From NCBI RefSeq assembly GCF_011764545.1, contig NZ_AP022870.1, positions 5,874,001-5,938,000 on the forward strand: a stretch of 64,000 bases of DNA. The letters run 5' to 3'. The position numbers and the translations under genes were made by a program. The notes beneath the pieces are model-generated. The model was not told where the DNA came from, ran no database searches, and saw only the letters and a list, made by a program, of their open reading frames with translations. Of this stretch, positions 49,834 to 60,506 are shown piece after piece; positions within the stretch are counted from its first letter, which is position 1; the number at the start of each line of letters is the position of its first letter. The stretch is from Phytohabitans flavus (lineage in GTDB: Bacteria; Actinomycetota; Actinomycetes; Mycobacteriales; Micromonosporaceae).

Positions 49834-50920
49834 GGGCGACCGACCGGTAGAGCCCGAGCCACTTCTCAACACATCGACCAAAGGAGTACTCCTGCGCGTA
49901 CCAATGGGCCAGCTCGCGGCGCGCCGCGGAGACCGTGCCGCCGTTGCCGTCCGTCGCTTTCGCCACCGTCGCGGCGAACGCCGCCGGCGTGAGATCCGCC
50001 CGGTAGGCCAGGATTCCGTCGCCACGCCGGGTGAGGTCGGCCAGGCCGCCCGCGGCGGAGTGCACCACCGGCACGCCGAGCGACATCGCCTCCAGCGCGC
50101 TGCGGCCGAACGACTCCACCCGGGACGGCACCACCAGGCAGTGCAGCTCACGCAGGAAGGTGGCGGCGTCCACCCTCCCCAGCAGCCGCACGTTCGGCAG
50201 CGGCGGTACCTGTGTCGAACCGGCGCCGGCGACCAGCAGCTCCGCCTCGGGCAGTGCGGCCGCGATCCCGGGAATGAGGTCGGCGCCCTTTTCCGGCTCC
50301 AGCCGGCCGAGGAAGCCCACGCGTACCCGCCCCGGCGGCGGCTCGCCAGCGGACCCGTCCACTACTGGCCAGCTCTCCGGCAGCGGGTTGGGGATCACCC
50401 GCACGTCACCGACGCGACCGCGTTCGCGCAGCTCCTCGGCCTCGAAATCGGAAACCGCGACCGTGACGTGCCGGCGGACCCGGCGCATGGTCAGGTCCAG
50501 GGTGATATTGGCCTGGACCGCGGCCTTGGCCCGCATGGACGGTGCGGCGTCGCGGTACTGCCAAAGACTGTTGTGCAGCGCGACGACGAGGCCGATACCG
50601 CGCAGGTCGCCGCGGAGCGCCGCACGGGCGTGCATCGCGGCGGAGAGCAGGTGCGCGCTGACCACGTCCGGCCGCAGCTCGGTGGCGAGGCGCCGGATCT
50701 CGCGTACGTACCCGAGGTCGATGCGGCGGCGGGCGCCCAGCTCGATCCAGGTCACGCCGGCCGCGCGCAGCCCCGCGCCCACCTCGTCGTCGGGCGTGCA
50801 GGCGACGACGTCCACCCCCTGCGCGGCCAACGCGGGCAGCATCTCGACGAGAAACCGCTCCGCACCGCCGAGCTGCCGGCGCCCGGAGCCGCCGGTGGTA
50901 CACACGAACATCAGCTTCAT
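49820..50920 (-). CDS. GT4 glycosyltransferase
   Basis: 366 residues, GT-B fold. LGGAERFLVEMLPALAAQGVDVV is the acceptor side; VSDFEAEELRERG and VIPNPLPESW lead into the donor half with VGFLGRLEPEKGADLIPGIAAAL and the EX7E motif ESFGRSALEAMSLGVPVV near residue 285. Overlaps the upstream GT2 gene (ATGA at 50917-50920) and the polymerase gene by 14 bases. Sugar unknown. Confidence 0.93.
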   Translation of the reverse strand: MKLMFVCTTGGSGRRQLGGAERFLVEMLPALAAQGVDVVACTPDDEVGAGLRAAGVTWIELGARRRIDLGYVREIRRLATELRPDVVSAHLLSAAMHARAALRGDLRGIGLVVALHNSLWQYRDAAPSMRAKAAVQANITLDLTMRRVRRHVTVAVSDFEAEELRERGRVGDVRVIPNPLPESWPVVDGSAGEPPPGRVRVGFLGRLEPEKGADLIPGIAAALPEAELLVAGAGSTQVPPLPNVRLLGRVDAATFLRELHCLVVPSRVESFGRSALEAMSLGVPVVHSAAGGLADLTRRGDGILAYRADLTPAAFAATVAKATDGNGGTVSAARRELAHWYAQEYSFGRCVEKWLGLYRSVAHDSH

Positions 50921-51768
50921 CGCGCGCGCAGTCCCTCGACCGCGCCGCGGGCGATCGCCCGGCGCACCTCGCCGCGCCCCACCGCGGCCCGGGCCAGCAC
51001 GCCCAGGACGTAGGCGCCGCAGGCGATCCGGCCGCGCCAGCCGGCGAGCTCGCGACTGGCCCGGATGAACTCGCGGGTCTGCCGGCGGGAGATCTCCGCG
51101 TCGGTCCAACGGCGTTTGGCGCTCGCGTCGTCCTCGTGCGTGACCACGGCCTCCGGCAGGTATGCCAAGCGCAGGCCGCGCTGCCGCACCGCCCAGCAGA
51201 GCCGAAGGTCCTCCGAGTAGAAGAACGACGACTCGTCGACGCCACCGATCGCGTCGAAGGTTTCCCGGCGGATCGCCACGAACGGGCCGGAGAGCCAGTC
51301 GGCCCGCTCCGGGGCGGCGACGATCCGCAGCCCGCGGAAGAGCAGGCTCAGGCCGGTGGCGTGGGCGACCCCGACTCCGATCGTGAGGAAGCGCCCGGCG
51401 GCGGTCTGGTCGCTGCCGTCCGGCCCGCGCACGCCGGGGAAGGCCGCGCCCACCGCGGGATCGCGCAGGCGCGCGGCCAGAAGGGCGATCGCGTCGGGGT
51501 GCACGACGATGTCGTTGTTGGACAGGATGACGACCGAGCGGGTGGCGTGCCGCGCACCGAGGTTCATGCCCTTGGCGTAGCCGAGGTTGGTCTCCGCGCG
51601 CACGTACGTCGCACCGGTCTCGGCGCACATCGCGCGCAGCTTGTCGCCGATCTCCTCGGCGCTGCCGTTGTCGACGACGATGGCCTCCACGCCATCCGGT
51701 AGCGACCGGACGCAGCCATTGGTGCGCTCGTAGTCTTCCCAGGTCAGTACGACGACCGAGACATCCAT
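50917..51768 (-). CDS. GT2 glycosyltransferase
   Basis: 283 residues. SVVVLTWEDYERTNGCV, IVVDNGSAEE, NLGYAKGMNLGARHA and ILSNNDIVVHPDAI make the donor site; SSFFYSEDLRLCWAVRQRGLRLAYLPEA contains the catalytic ED. It ends in a helical tail. Starts seven bases after the flippase stop and overlaps the GT4 gene. Sugar unknown. Confidence 0.93.
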   Translation of the reverse strand: MDVSVVVLTWEDYERTNGCVRSLPDGVEAIVVDNGSAEEIGDKLRAMCAETGATYVRAETNLGYAKGMNLGARHATRSVVILSNNDIVVHPDAIALLAARLRDPAVGAAFPGVRGPDGSDQTAAGRFLTIGVGVAHATGLSLLFRGLRIVAAPERADWLSGPFVAIRRETFDAIGGVDESSFFYSEDLRLCWAVRQRGLRLAYLPEAVVTHEDDASAKRRWTDAEISRRQTREFIRASRELAGWRGRIACGAYVLGVLARAAVGRGEVRRAIARGAVEGLRAR

Positions 51769-51775
51769 CGCGTGA

Positions 51776-52969
51776 TCACCCCTGGGCCAGGAGGACCGGG
51801 GCCCGGCGCAGGCTGAGGCGAGTGCGCACCGCGTACACCGCGTACGCGGCCGAGGACGCCACCGCCGCGCCGAACGCGCCGGCCACCGGGATGAGGACGA
51901 AGTAGAGCGCGATCGCGGCGCACATGGCGGTCACGGCGACGGCGGTGGTCGCCCCCTCGCCACGCTGCTTGAGCAGCAGCGCGCTCCAGGTCTTGCCGGC
52001 GGCCACCGCCATGGCCCCGGGTAGAAGCAGCAGGCCGTAGAGCCAGCCGTCGGAGTACTCCGACCGGATGAGACCCACGAGGCCGAGCGCGGCGATGGCC
52101 GCCAGAGCCACCGGCAGCGCGGCCCGGACGATCACACCGGTGCGGTCCGGCGTGCTGTCGTCACCCTCCCGGTCGACGAGGATCCGCTGTGCCCGCACCA
52201 CGGCACCGGCCTGTGCGAACTCCAGCGCCGCGACGGCCAGCGCGTAGACGCCGAGCGGGCCGGTACCGGCGAACCGGGCGATCAGGATCTGGTCCAGGCG
52301 GTACGTCAGCATCTGCGCGCACACTCCAATGTGGAGCCTGCCCATGGCGAGCGCGTCGGCGCGCAGCTCCGGCCCGGTGACGCTACCTCGGCGCGGTGGC
52401 CGGGACCGCCAGGCCAGGCCGAGCACCGCGGCGCACATCACCACGCCGGTGAGCACCTGCACGGACAGCCACGCCACGCTCCATGCGGCGCCGTCGAGGC
52501 GGCCGGCCCGGTACAGCGCGAGATAAGCCAGGATGAGGATCGCGCCACCGGCGGCACGCATCGCGTACACGAACATGAAGCGCTTGACCCGCAGGGCGAG
52601 CGACGCGAACGCGTTGAACACGGTCAGCGCGCACGCGGCGCCGATGCCGACCGCGTAGCTGCCGGTCCCGGCGAGCGCGATCAGCCCGGCCGCGGCGACC
52701 GAGGAGAGCGCCAGGCAGCCGGCCAGGAGGGCCAGCATCCACCACGGGCCGCGGGCGACGATCCAGCCCGCGGGCCGGGAGAGCAGGAACGTGTCGACCG
52801 AGAGACCGCCGATGGCCGCGCCGAGCGTGGCGCTGGCCATGCTGGCGGCGAGCTCACCGCGCTCGGCCGCGGGCAGTGCCACCGAGACGACCGCGGCGCA
52901 TCCGGTGAAGCCGAGGGCGGCCATGTAGACCCGCTCGGGTGAGACAAGCCGCCGGTAGAGCGATGGCAT
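51776..52969 (-). CDS. Wzx-like polysaccharide flippase (MOP superfamily)
   Basis: 397-residue membrane protein with about 12 helices, first gene of the minus-strand exopolysaccharide operon. The motif LTYRLDQILIARFAGTGPLGVYALAVAALEFAQ, between helices 6 and 8, is typical of PST/Wzx transporters that flip lipid-linked repeat units. ATG 52969 has GGGGGAG three bases upstream; ATG 53002, in frame, has none. Divergent from the Wzz-like gene. Confidence 0.87.
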   Translation of the reverse strand: MPSLYRRLVSPERVYMAALGFTGCAAVVSVALPAAERGELAASMASATLGAAIGGLSVDTFLLSRPAGWIVARGPWWMLALLAGCLALSSVAAAGLIALAGTGSYAVGIGAACALTVFNAFASLALRVKRFMFVYAMRAAGGAILILAYLALYRAGRLDGAAWSVAWLSVQVLTGVVMCAAVLGLAWRSRPPRRGSVTGPELRADALAMGRLHIGVCAQMLTYRLDQILIARFAGTGPLGVYALAVAALEFAQAGAVVRAQRILVDREGDDSTPDRTGVIVRAALPVALAAIAALGLVGLIRSEYSDGWLYGLLLLPGAMAVAAGKTWSALLLKQRGEGATTAVAVTAMCAAIALYFVLIPVAGAFGAAVASSAAYAVYAVRTRLSLRRAPVLLAQG

Positions 52970-53180
52970 GGCTCCCCCACCCCCGCGGCGAATATCGACC
53001 ATTGTCCGGCGCGACTACAAGCGCCTCCGGTCGCGGGACCTTCCTACCCGATGAAAGGTGGGCGCCGCAAGTCATCCCGTTTCGTCGCGGTTACCAGCAC
53101 GCCCTGCTTTCGTATCGCCCTGTTCGGTCGCGGATGTACTCTCTTCGCGACCTCTAGCGCGCCGATCATCGTGGAGCCCG

Positions 53181-53807
53181 ATGCAATCCGCCGTCTATAT
53201 CCGCGCTATTCGCGGCAGTTGGCTGCTTATCGCGGTATTCGTCGCATGTGGCGGTATCGGGCTCGGCGCCCTCGCCCAAAGCAGGGAGCCGGTCTACACG
53301 TCGGAGGCACGGCTGCTGGTCACCTTCACGCCGACGCTGGAGCACCCGTCGCAGCAGACGAGCCGGCTGATGCAGCGGTTGGCGAAGACGTACACGACCG
53401 CGGTGGCCACGCCGCGCGTTACCGAGCCGGTGATCGGCAAGCTGGGCCTGGACACCACGCCGGAGGAGCTCGGCGAACAAATCACCGCCTCGTCGCCGGT
53501 CAACAGCCACGAGATTCGCGTCACGGTCACGGACACAAGCGCGGCCCGGGCCGCGGCGATCGTCAACGCTCTCGCCGCCGAGCTCGGCACCATCGCGGCC
53601 CGGAACAAGCCCTCCGCCGAGCTGCCGGCCAACGTCGGTATTTCGGTGGTGAGCGGCGCGTCGGTGCCCGGCAAACCGGAGCCCGTACGGTGGCCGCTGC
53701 ACGCCCTCGCCGGTGCCTTTGCCGGTTTCGGGATCGGGCTCGGGCTGGCCGTCCTGCGTGGCCGGCGTAACGACGACGCACAGACTGGTGTGCCGCTGCG
53801 CCGGTAG
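53181..53807 (+). CDS. Wzz-like chain-length/export membrane protein (short, no kinase domain)
   Basis: 208 residues. First membrane helix at about 12-32 (WLLIAVFVACGGIGLGAL), an outer domain of about 135 residues with YTSEARLLVTFTP at its start (the Wzz opening) and a second helix at about 172-190 (HALAGAFAGFGIGLGLAVL). This is the Wzz/CapA-type layout without the tyrosine kinase part; no separate BY-kinase gene is in the window. ATG 53181 with GGAG six bases upstream. First gene of the plus-strand arm of the exopolysaccharide locus. Confidence 0.82.
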   Translation: MQSAVYIRAIRGSWLLIAVFVACGGIGLGALAQSREPVYTSEARLLVTFTPTLEHPSQQTSRLMQRLAKTYTTAVATPRVTEPVIGKLGLDTTPEELGEQITASSPVNSHEIRVTVTDTSAARAAAIVNALAAELGTIAARNKPSAELPANVGISVVSGASVPGKPEPVRWPLHALAGAFAGFGIGLGLAVLRGRRNDDAQTGVPLRR

Positions 53808-53824
53808 TCGTCTATGTTTCCAGC

Positions 53825-55093
53825 ATGACCGACGACGTCGCGCTGCTGCTGGCCCGCGCCGGCTTCGGCCCGACGGCGGCCGAGCTGGCCGTGGCACGCA
53901 AGACGGGCTACGCCGGCACCCTCTCCGCGTTACTCGATCCGTCCCTACCGGACATCGGCGCGACAAGCGCGCCGGAGCCGCGGCTCGGCATGGATCCGTT
54001 CGCGGATTTACCAACCCCCACCAACCAGCAACGCATCGAGGCCAACGGGATACGTGACCGGCAGATCGAGGAGATCACCCGGTGGTGGCTCGACCGGATG
54101 ACCGTCACCGACCACCAGGCTCTGGAAAAGTTGGTCTTCTTCTGGCACGGCCACTGGGCCACGTCCGTCGACAAGGTCCGCAGCCCGCAGCTCATGCTCT
54201 TGCAGCACCGCACGATGCGCGGCGCCCGCGACTTCGTGGACATGTGTCACAAGATGGCGGTCGACCCGGCGCTGGTGTACTGGTTGGACGGCCAGCTCAA
54301 CACCAAGGCGTCGCCCAACGAAAACCTCGGGCGCGAGCTCATGGAGCTCTTCATGCTCGGCATCGGAAACTACACGGAAAAGGACGTCAAGGAGGCTGGC
54401 CGGGCGCTTACCGGATGGCGGGTCAGCCTCGGCTCCGAGGCGTGCTTCTTCCAGCCCGAGCAGCACGACAGCGGCAGCAAGACCATCCTCGGCGTGACCG
54501 GCGCGCTCGACACGGCCCGCCTGGTCGACCTGTTACTGCGGCGCAAGGAGTGCCCGCGGTTCGTCGCCGCCCGGATGTGGCGCCGGTACGCGTCGTCCAG
54601 CCAGCCGATTCCGGAGCCCACCCGGGAGGCGATGGCGGAGGTGTTCCCGGCGCCCCGGGCGATGCTGCGCGTGCTCTTCGAGGACGAGGCGTTCGGCGCG
54701 ACCGCGGGCAGCCTGGTCAAGCAGCCGGTGGAGTGGCTGGTCGGCGGGATGCGCCAGCTCGGCCTGCGGCTGGGCGGCCTGCCGGCGGAGACCCTCACCA
54801 CGATCCTCAAGGGCCTGCGAGACCTGGGCCAGCTGCCGTTCGTCCCACCCAGCGTCGGCGGCTGGACGGCTGGTGGCTCGTGGCTCACCTCGGCCGCGGC
54901 CCAGGTGCGGCTCGCCTTGGCGGGTACCCTCGCGACCCTTGCCGCGGTGGAGAAGCTGACTCCCGACGAGGTGGCGTACATCCTTTGCGTCGAGGGCTGG
55001 ACCGACCGCACCTATGCGGTCCTGCGCGGCGTAAAGGACCCGCGCCATCTGCTCATACTCGCCATGGCGAGCCCGGAATACCTGGTGACCTGA
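53825..55093 (+). CDS. DUF1800 family protein
   Basis: 422 residues. Family features: ALLLARAGFGPTAAEL at the start, RWWLDRMTVTDHQALEKLVFFWHGHWATS, LDGQLNTKASPNENLGRELMELFMLGIGNYTEKDVKEAGRALTGW and a C-terminal VKQPVEWLVGGMRQLGL. These proteins usually pair with DUF1501 proteins; function unknown. No signal peptide is seen here, whereas the next gene product has one. Starts 17 bases after the Wzz-like gene; the DUF1501 gene begins one base after its stop. Confidence 0.93.
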   Translation: MTDDVALLLARAGFGPTAAELAVARKTGYAGTLSALLDPSLPDIGATSAPEPRLGMDPFADLPTPTNQQRIEANGIRDRQIEEITRWWLDRMTVTDHQALEKLVFFWHGHWATSVDKVRSPQLMLLQHRTMRGARDFVDMCHKMAVDPALVYWLDGQLNTKASPNENLGRELMELFMLGIGNYTEKDVKEAGRALTGWRVSLGSEACFFQPEQHDSGSKTILGVTGALDTARLVDLLLRRKECPRFVAARMWRRYASSSQPIPEPTREAMAEVFPAPRAMLRVLFEDEAFGATAGSLVKQPVEWLVGGMRQLGLRLGGLPAETLTTILKGLRDLGQLPFVPPSVGGWTAGGSWLTSAAAQVRLALAGTLATLAAVEKLTPDEVAYILCVEGWTDRTYAVLRGVKDPRHLLILAMASPEYLVT

Positions 55094-55094
55094 G

Positions 55095-56345
55095 ATGGAT
55101 GCACTGACCCGCCGCCGCTTCCTGCTCGCCTCCGGCGTGGCGGGCGCTGGCGCGCTGATGGCCGGGACGACCGCGATCGGGATCGCCGAGCTGCTGCGAA
55201 AGGGCGACAGGGCCGTGGCCGGCAGTCAGGGGCAGGTGCTCGTCCTCGTCACGCTGTACGGGGGCAACGACGGCCTCAACACCGTCATCCCGTACGCCGA
55301 CCCGGCCTACCACTCGCTCCGCCCCGAGCTGGCGTATCCGCAGGAGAAGGTGCTGCACCTCGACGACGCGCTGGGGCTCAACCCGAAGCTGCCCGGCCTC
55401 AAGCGGCTGTGGGACGAAAAGCGCCTGGCGATCGTGTCCGGGGTGGGTTACCCGCGTCCCGACCTTAGCCACTTCCGCTCGATGGACATCTGGCAGACCG
55501 CGTCGCCGCTCACCCCCATACACACCGGCTGGGTGGGGCGCTGGCTGGACGGCACCCGGGCCTCGCCCGAGATGGCGGTGAGCTTCGAGCCGGTACTGCC
55601 GGTGCTCCTGGCCGGCGAGACCCGTGCCGGGGCCTGCGTCAGCATCGGCGGGCTCACATTGCCGGAGGGCATCGACGCCAAGATGGTGGCCGAGCTCGGG
55701 CGCCCGCAGCCCGGCGAGCCTGCCATGCAGGCCCAGGCCGCGACGTCGTACACAGACCTGCTCCAGGTGGAGCGGCTGGTGCGCGAGGTGGAGCACGCCG
55801 ACGACGCCGACGACAAGGGCGGCGAGCCGGCGGTACCGGCCACCGGCACCGGCGGCGCGAGCGCGCTGTCCACGCAGCTCTCGCTCGTGGCCCGCTGCGT
55901 CGAGGCGGGCGTGCCGACCCGGGTCTACTCGGTGAGCCTGGGCGGTTTCGACACCCACGCGGCGGAGATCGCCGGGCACGAGATGCTGCTCGGCCAGCTC
56001 GACGCCGCACTCACGTCCTTTGTGGACCGGATGGGGCAGACCGAGGCAGGCCGGCAGGTCACCGTGCTGGTCTACAGCGAGTTCGGCCGGCGGGTCGTGG
56101 CCAACGCCTCCCAGGGCACCGACCACGGCACAGCCGGCCCAGTCTTCGTGCTCGGGCACAGGGTCGCCGGTGGCTTCTACGGCGAGCAGCCCAGCCTCGC
56201 CGACCTCGACAATGGCGACCTCAAGTCTAATGTGGACTTCAGGCAGGTCTTCGGCACCGTGCTCGACTCGGTGCTACAGGCCGACCCGGCGAAGTACATC
56301 GACGGCTACCAGGGCGAACCGATGCGTTTCGTCCCGGTGGGCTAG
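55095..56345 (+). CDS. DUF1501 family protein, Tat-exported
   Basis: 416 residues. Twin-arginine signal (ALTRRRFLLASGVAGAGALMAGT, about residues 1-27), then an alkaline-phosphatase-like fold typical of DUF1501: VLVTLYGGNDGLNTVIPYADPAY, SHFRSMDIWQTASP, SLGGFDTHAAEIAGHEMLLG and VYSEFGRRVVANASQGTDHGTAGPVFVLG with metal-ligand-like Asp and His residues. Catalytic function unproven for the family. Tightly linked to the DUF1800 gene. It ends 16 bases before the convergent glycosylphosphotransferase gene. Confidence 0.93.
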   Translation: MDALTRRRFLLASGVAGAGALMAGTTAIGIAELLRKGDRAVAGSQGQVLVLVTLYGGNDGLNTVIPYADPAYHSLRPELAYPQEKVLHLDDALGLNPKLPGLKRLWDEKRLAIVSGVGYPRPDLSHFRSMDIWQTASPLTPIHTGWVGRWLDGTRASPEMAVSFEPVLPVLLAGETRAGACVSIGGLTLPEGIDAKMVAELGRPQPGEPAMQAQAATSYTDLLQVERLVREVEHADDADDKGGEPAVPATGTGGASALSTQLSLVARCVEAGVPTRVYSVSLGGFDTHAAEIAGHEMLLGQLDAALTSFVDRMGQTEAGRQVTVLVYSEFGRRVVANASQGTDHGTAGPVFVLGHRVAGGFYGEQPSLADLDNGDLKSNVDFRQVFGTVLDSVLQADPAKYIDGYQGEPMRFVPVG

Positions 56346-56361
56346 CGCGCGGGACGCACGC

Positions 56362-57978
<1,617 letters not shown>

Positions 57979-58079
57979 TTATCCCCCGATTTGTGCCGCA
58001 AAGCTACTCCGCTGTGAGATCGCCGGCAGGATACGCGCAGCCGGCTGTTGATTTCTCCTTCCGCAAAGCCATCGATCCG

Positions 58080-59141
58080 CTACTTCCCAGCATTGAGGAC
58101 ATCCTGCACAGCGTCGCGGCGTACCGCCTCGAAGAGCGCCTTCGCCTTCTGTGGATCCTCCAACACCACGCTCTCCGAGCCGACCTGCCCCGACCCCTTA
58201 TTCGGGCTGGTGAGGAACGTCAGGTTGCCGCTGCGCAGGTGGCGCAGATCCGCCGCCGTATCGAAGATACTCATCGTCTCGTCGACCGACACCGCGTCGG
58301 CGGTGGCCCGGAGGAAGGAGTTGAGCCGGCCCGGGTTGGTCAACAGCCCGCCGGAGGCCGCCTTGTCCAGCACCGCCTTGATGAGCTGCTGCTGGTGGCG
58401 CATCCGAGCGAAGTCGCCGTCGCGGAACGCGTACCGCTCGCGGGCGTAGTCGAGCGCCGCGGCCCCGTCGAGCGTCTGCGGCCCCTTGGTGAACTTGCGG
58501 TGTGGCTTGTGGATCGACGTGAAGCTCTGCTCGACGTCGATCTCCACACCGCCGAGCGCATCGACGATCTCCTGGAAACCACCGAAGTCGATGATCGCCA
58601 CGTGGTCGATACGCACTCCCGTGTACTTCTCCACGGTCTGCACCATCAGCGGAATGCCACCCCATGCGAAGGCGGCATTGATCTTCGCGTCCCGCCCGCC
58701 GTGGCGGCCGTCCTTTGACTTGGGCACAGACACCCACAGGTCACGCGGAATGGAAATCATCTGCGCGCTGCCCCGCCCCTTGGGCAGGTGGGCCAGGATG
58801 ATCGTGTCGCTGCGCGAGCCCGATGTGTTTTCCGGATCGCGCGAGTCACTGCCGAGGATCAGGATGTTTTGCGCGTCCGCGACAACCTTTTGCGGACGGC
58901 TCTCCTCGGGCACGTCCTGGAAGGCGTCCACCCGCTCGATGCTGCCTTCCACCGAGCGCACGTAGAGCCCGCCGGCGAGCAGGCCACCGCCGGCCAGCAA
59001 CGCGACCACCAGCAGGCAGATCAGCACGATGCGGCGGGTGCGACGGCGCCGCTTCGGCTTTTCGGCGCCCGGCCCGCCCTCCGGAGTCGGCTCGAACGTC
59101 TCGGTGGAGTCAGGGTCGGCGACCTGCGGGTGGCGTGGCAT
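58080..59141 (-). CDS. LytR-CpsA-Psr family cell-wall ligase
   Basis: About 353 residues. A charged cytoplasmic start (KPKRRRRTRR), one membrane helix (IVLICLLVVALLAGGGLLAGGLYV) and the LCP domain: NILILGSDSRD, SRSDTIILAHLP, MISIPRDLWVSVP, KINAAFAWGG, DFGGFQEIVDALGGVEIDV, LDYARERYAFRDGDFARMRHQQQ. The Asp and Arg residues that bind pyrophosphate lipid are present. It probably attaches the polymer of this locus to peptidoglycan. ATG 59141 or GTG 59162; no ribosome site decides. Confidence 0.94.
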   Translation of the reverse strand: MPRHPQVADPDSTETFEPTPEGGPGAEKPKRRRRTRRIVLICLLVVALLAGGGLLAGGLYVRSVEGSIERVDAFQDVPEESRPQKVVADAQNILILGSDSRDPENTSGSRSDTIILAHLPKGRGSAQMISIPRDLWVSVPKSKDGRHGGRDAKINAAFAWGGIPLMVQTVEKYTGVRIDHVAIIDFGGFQEIVDALGGVEIDVEQSFTSIHKPHRKFTKGPQTLDGAAALDYARERYAFRDGDFARMRHQQQLIKAVLDKAASGGLLTNPGRLNSFLRATADAVSVDETMSIFDTAADLRHLRSGNLTFLTSPNKGSGQVGSESVVLEDPQKAKALFEAVRRDAVQDVLNAGK

Positions 59142-59183
59142 GGGCCGATGGTACTGATTCACACAATCAGATGTCGCCCTGGT

Positions 59184-60437
59184 TCAGAGAGTTAACAAAG
59201 CGCGAACACGCTCCAGGAGCAGCTCACGCTCCCGCGCGTTTCGGGTCAGATCGGCCGCCCGGGTGAGCTCGGCGGCGGCCTCCTCGCTGCGTCCCAGCTT
59301 GGCCAGTAGGTCACCGCGCACGCTCGGCAGCAGGTGGTAGTCCTTGAGCGCCGGCTCTGTCATCAGCTCGTCGACGAGCTTGAGTCCTTCCGCCGGCCCG
59401 TATGCCATGGCCACCGCCACCGCGCGGTTGAGCTCGACGACCGGCGACGGTGTGACCATGGCCAGCTCCTCGTAAAGCGCGGCCATCCGGACAAAGTCGG
59501 TCTCTTCGGCGGTACCCGCGCGCGCATGCACCGCGGCGATCGCGGCCTGGAGTGCGTACGGGCCCCGCACACCGCCCAGCTTCACGGCTCGGTCCAACGC
59601 GGCGAGTCCACGATGGATGAGCAGCTGATCCCAGCGGGTGCGGTTTTGCTCCAGCAGCAGCACCGGCTCCCCCGACGGGCCGACCCGCGCAGCGGCGCGG
59701 GACTGCTGGATCTCCATCAGTGCCACCAAACCGTGCACCTCAGGCTCCCGTGGCACCAGCTCGGCGACGATCCGGCCGAGGCGCAGCGCGTCCTCGCACA
59801 GCGCGGGCCGCATCCAGTCGTCACCCGCGGTCGCGGTGTAGCCCTCGTTGAAGATGAGGTAGATCACTTCGAGCACGGCGGCCAGCCGGGCCGGCAGCTC
59901 GGCCCCGCTCGGTACCTCGAAGGGCACATGCTTTTCGGCCAGCGTCCGCTTCGCCCGCACGATCCGCTGGGCGACGGTGGAGTCGGAGACGAGGTACGCC
60001 CGCGCGATTTCCTCGGTGCTCAGGCCGCCCAGCACCTTCAGCGTCAGCGCGACCCGAGCCTCCATCGACAGCACCGGGTGGCAGGCGGTGAAGACCAGGC
60101 GCAGCATGTCGTCGCCGATGTCCTCGACCGCCGCGTCGAAGTCCGGCGTGTGCTCGGTCTCCAGGTCGCGCCCGAGCTCCTCGACCTTGCGGTCGAACCG
60201 CTCCCGCCGGCGGAAGTGGTCGATCGCGCGCCGCTTGGAGATGGCCATGAGCCAGGCGCCGGGATTATCCGGTACCCCCGACTCAGGCCACTGCTCCAGC
60301 GCGGCGACCAGGGCATCCTGCGCCAGCTCCTCGGCGAGGCCGACGTCGTGTGTCATCCGCGCCAGGCCGGCGATCAGGCGTGCTGCCTCGATCCGCCAGA
60401 CCGCCTCGACCACCCGTTTGACGTCTGCACCAGCCAC
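59184..60437 (-). CDS. ECF sigma factor with TPR-like C-terminal domain (ECF42 type)
   Basis: 417 residues. Sigma region 2 (ARLIAGLARMTHDVGLAEELAQDALVAALEQWP to ISKRRAIDHFRRRERFDRK) and region 4 (ACHPVLSMEARVALTLKVLGGLSTEEIARAYLVSDSTVAQRIVRAKRTL), then about 230 residues of helical repeats beginning RLAAVLEVIYLIFNEGYTAT, the mark of ECF42-type factors. These lack a classic anti-sigma factor and usually neighbour DGPF/YCII-like protein genes; none is present here. GTG 60437 is preferred by comparison with the family start; TTG 60449 is possible. Divergent from another ECF gene 69 bases away. Confidence 0.9.
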   Translation of the reverse strand: MAGADVKRVVEAVWRIEAARLIAGLARMTHDVGLAEELAQDALVAALEQWPESGVPDNPGAWLMAISKRRAIDHFRRRERFDRKVEELGRDLETEHTPDFDAAVEDIGDDMLRLVFTACHPVLSMEARVALTLKVLGGLSTEEIARAYLVSDSTVAQRIVRAKRTLAEKHVPFEVPSGAELPARLAAVLEVIYLIFNEGYTATAGDDWMRPALCEDALRLGRIVAELVPREPEVHGLVALMEIQQSRAAARVGPSGEPVLLLEQNRTRWDQLLIHRGLAALDRAVKLGGVRGPYALQAAIAAVHARAGTAEETDFVRMAALYEELAMVTPSPVVELNRAVAVAMAYGPAEGLKLVDELMTEPALKDYHLLPSVRGDLLAKLGRSEEAAAELTRAADLTRNARERELLLERVRALLTL

Positions 60438-60506
60438 GCCCCGATACAACCATGCCCGTGAGCGTCAGTCCTGCTGGCTGTGCAACTCGGCGTAACGTTC
60501 GCGGTT

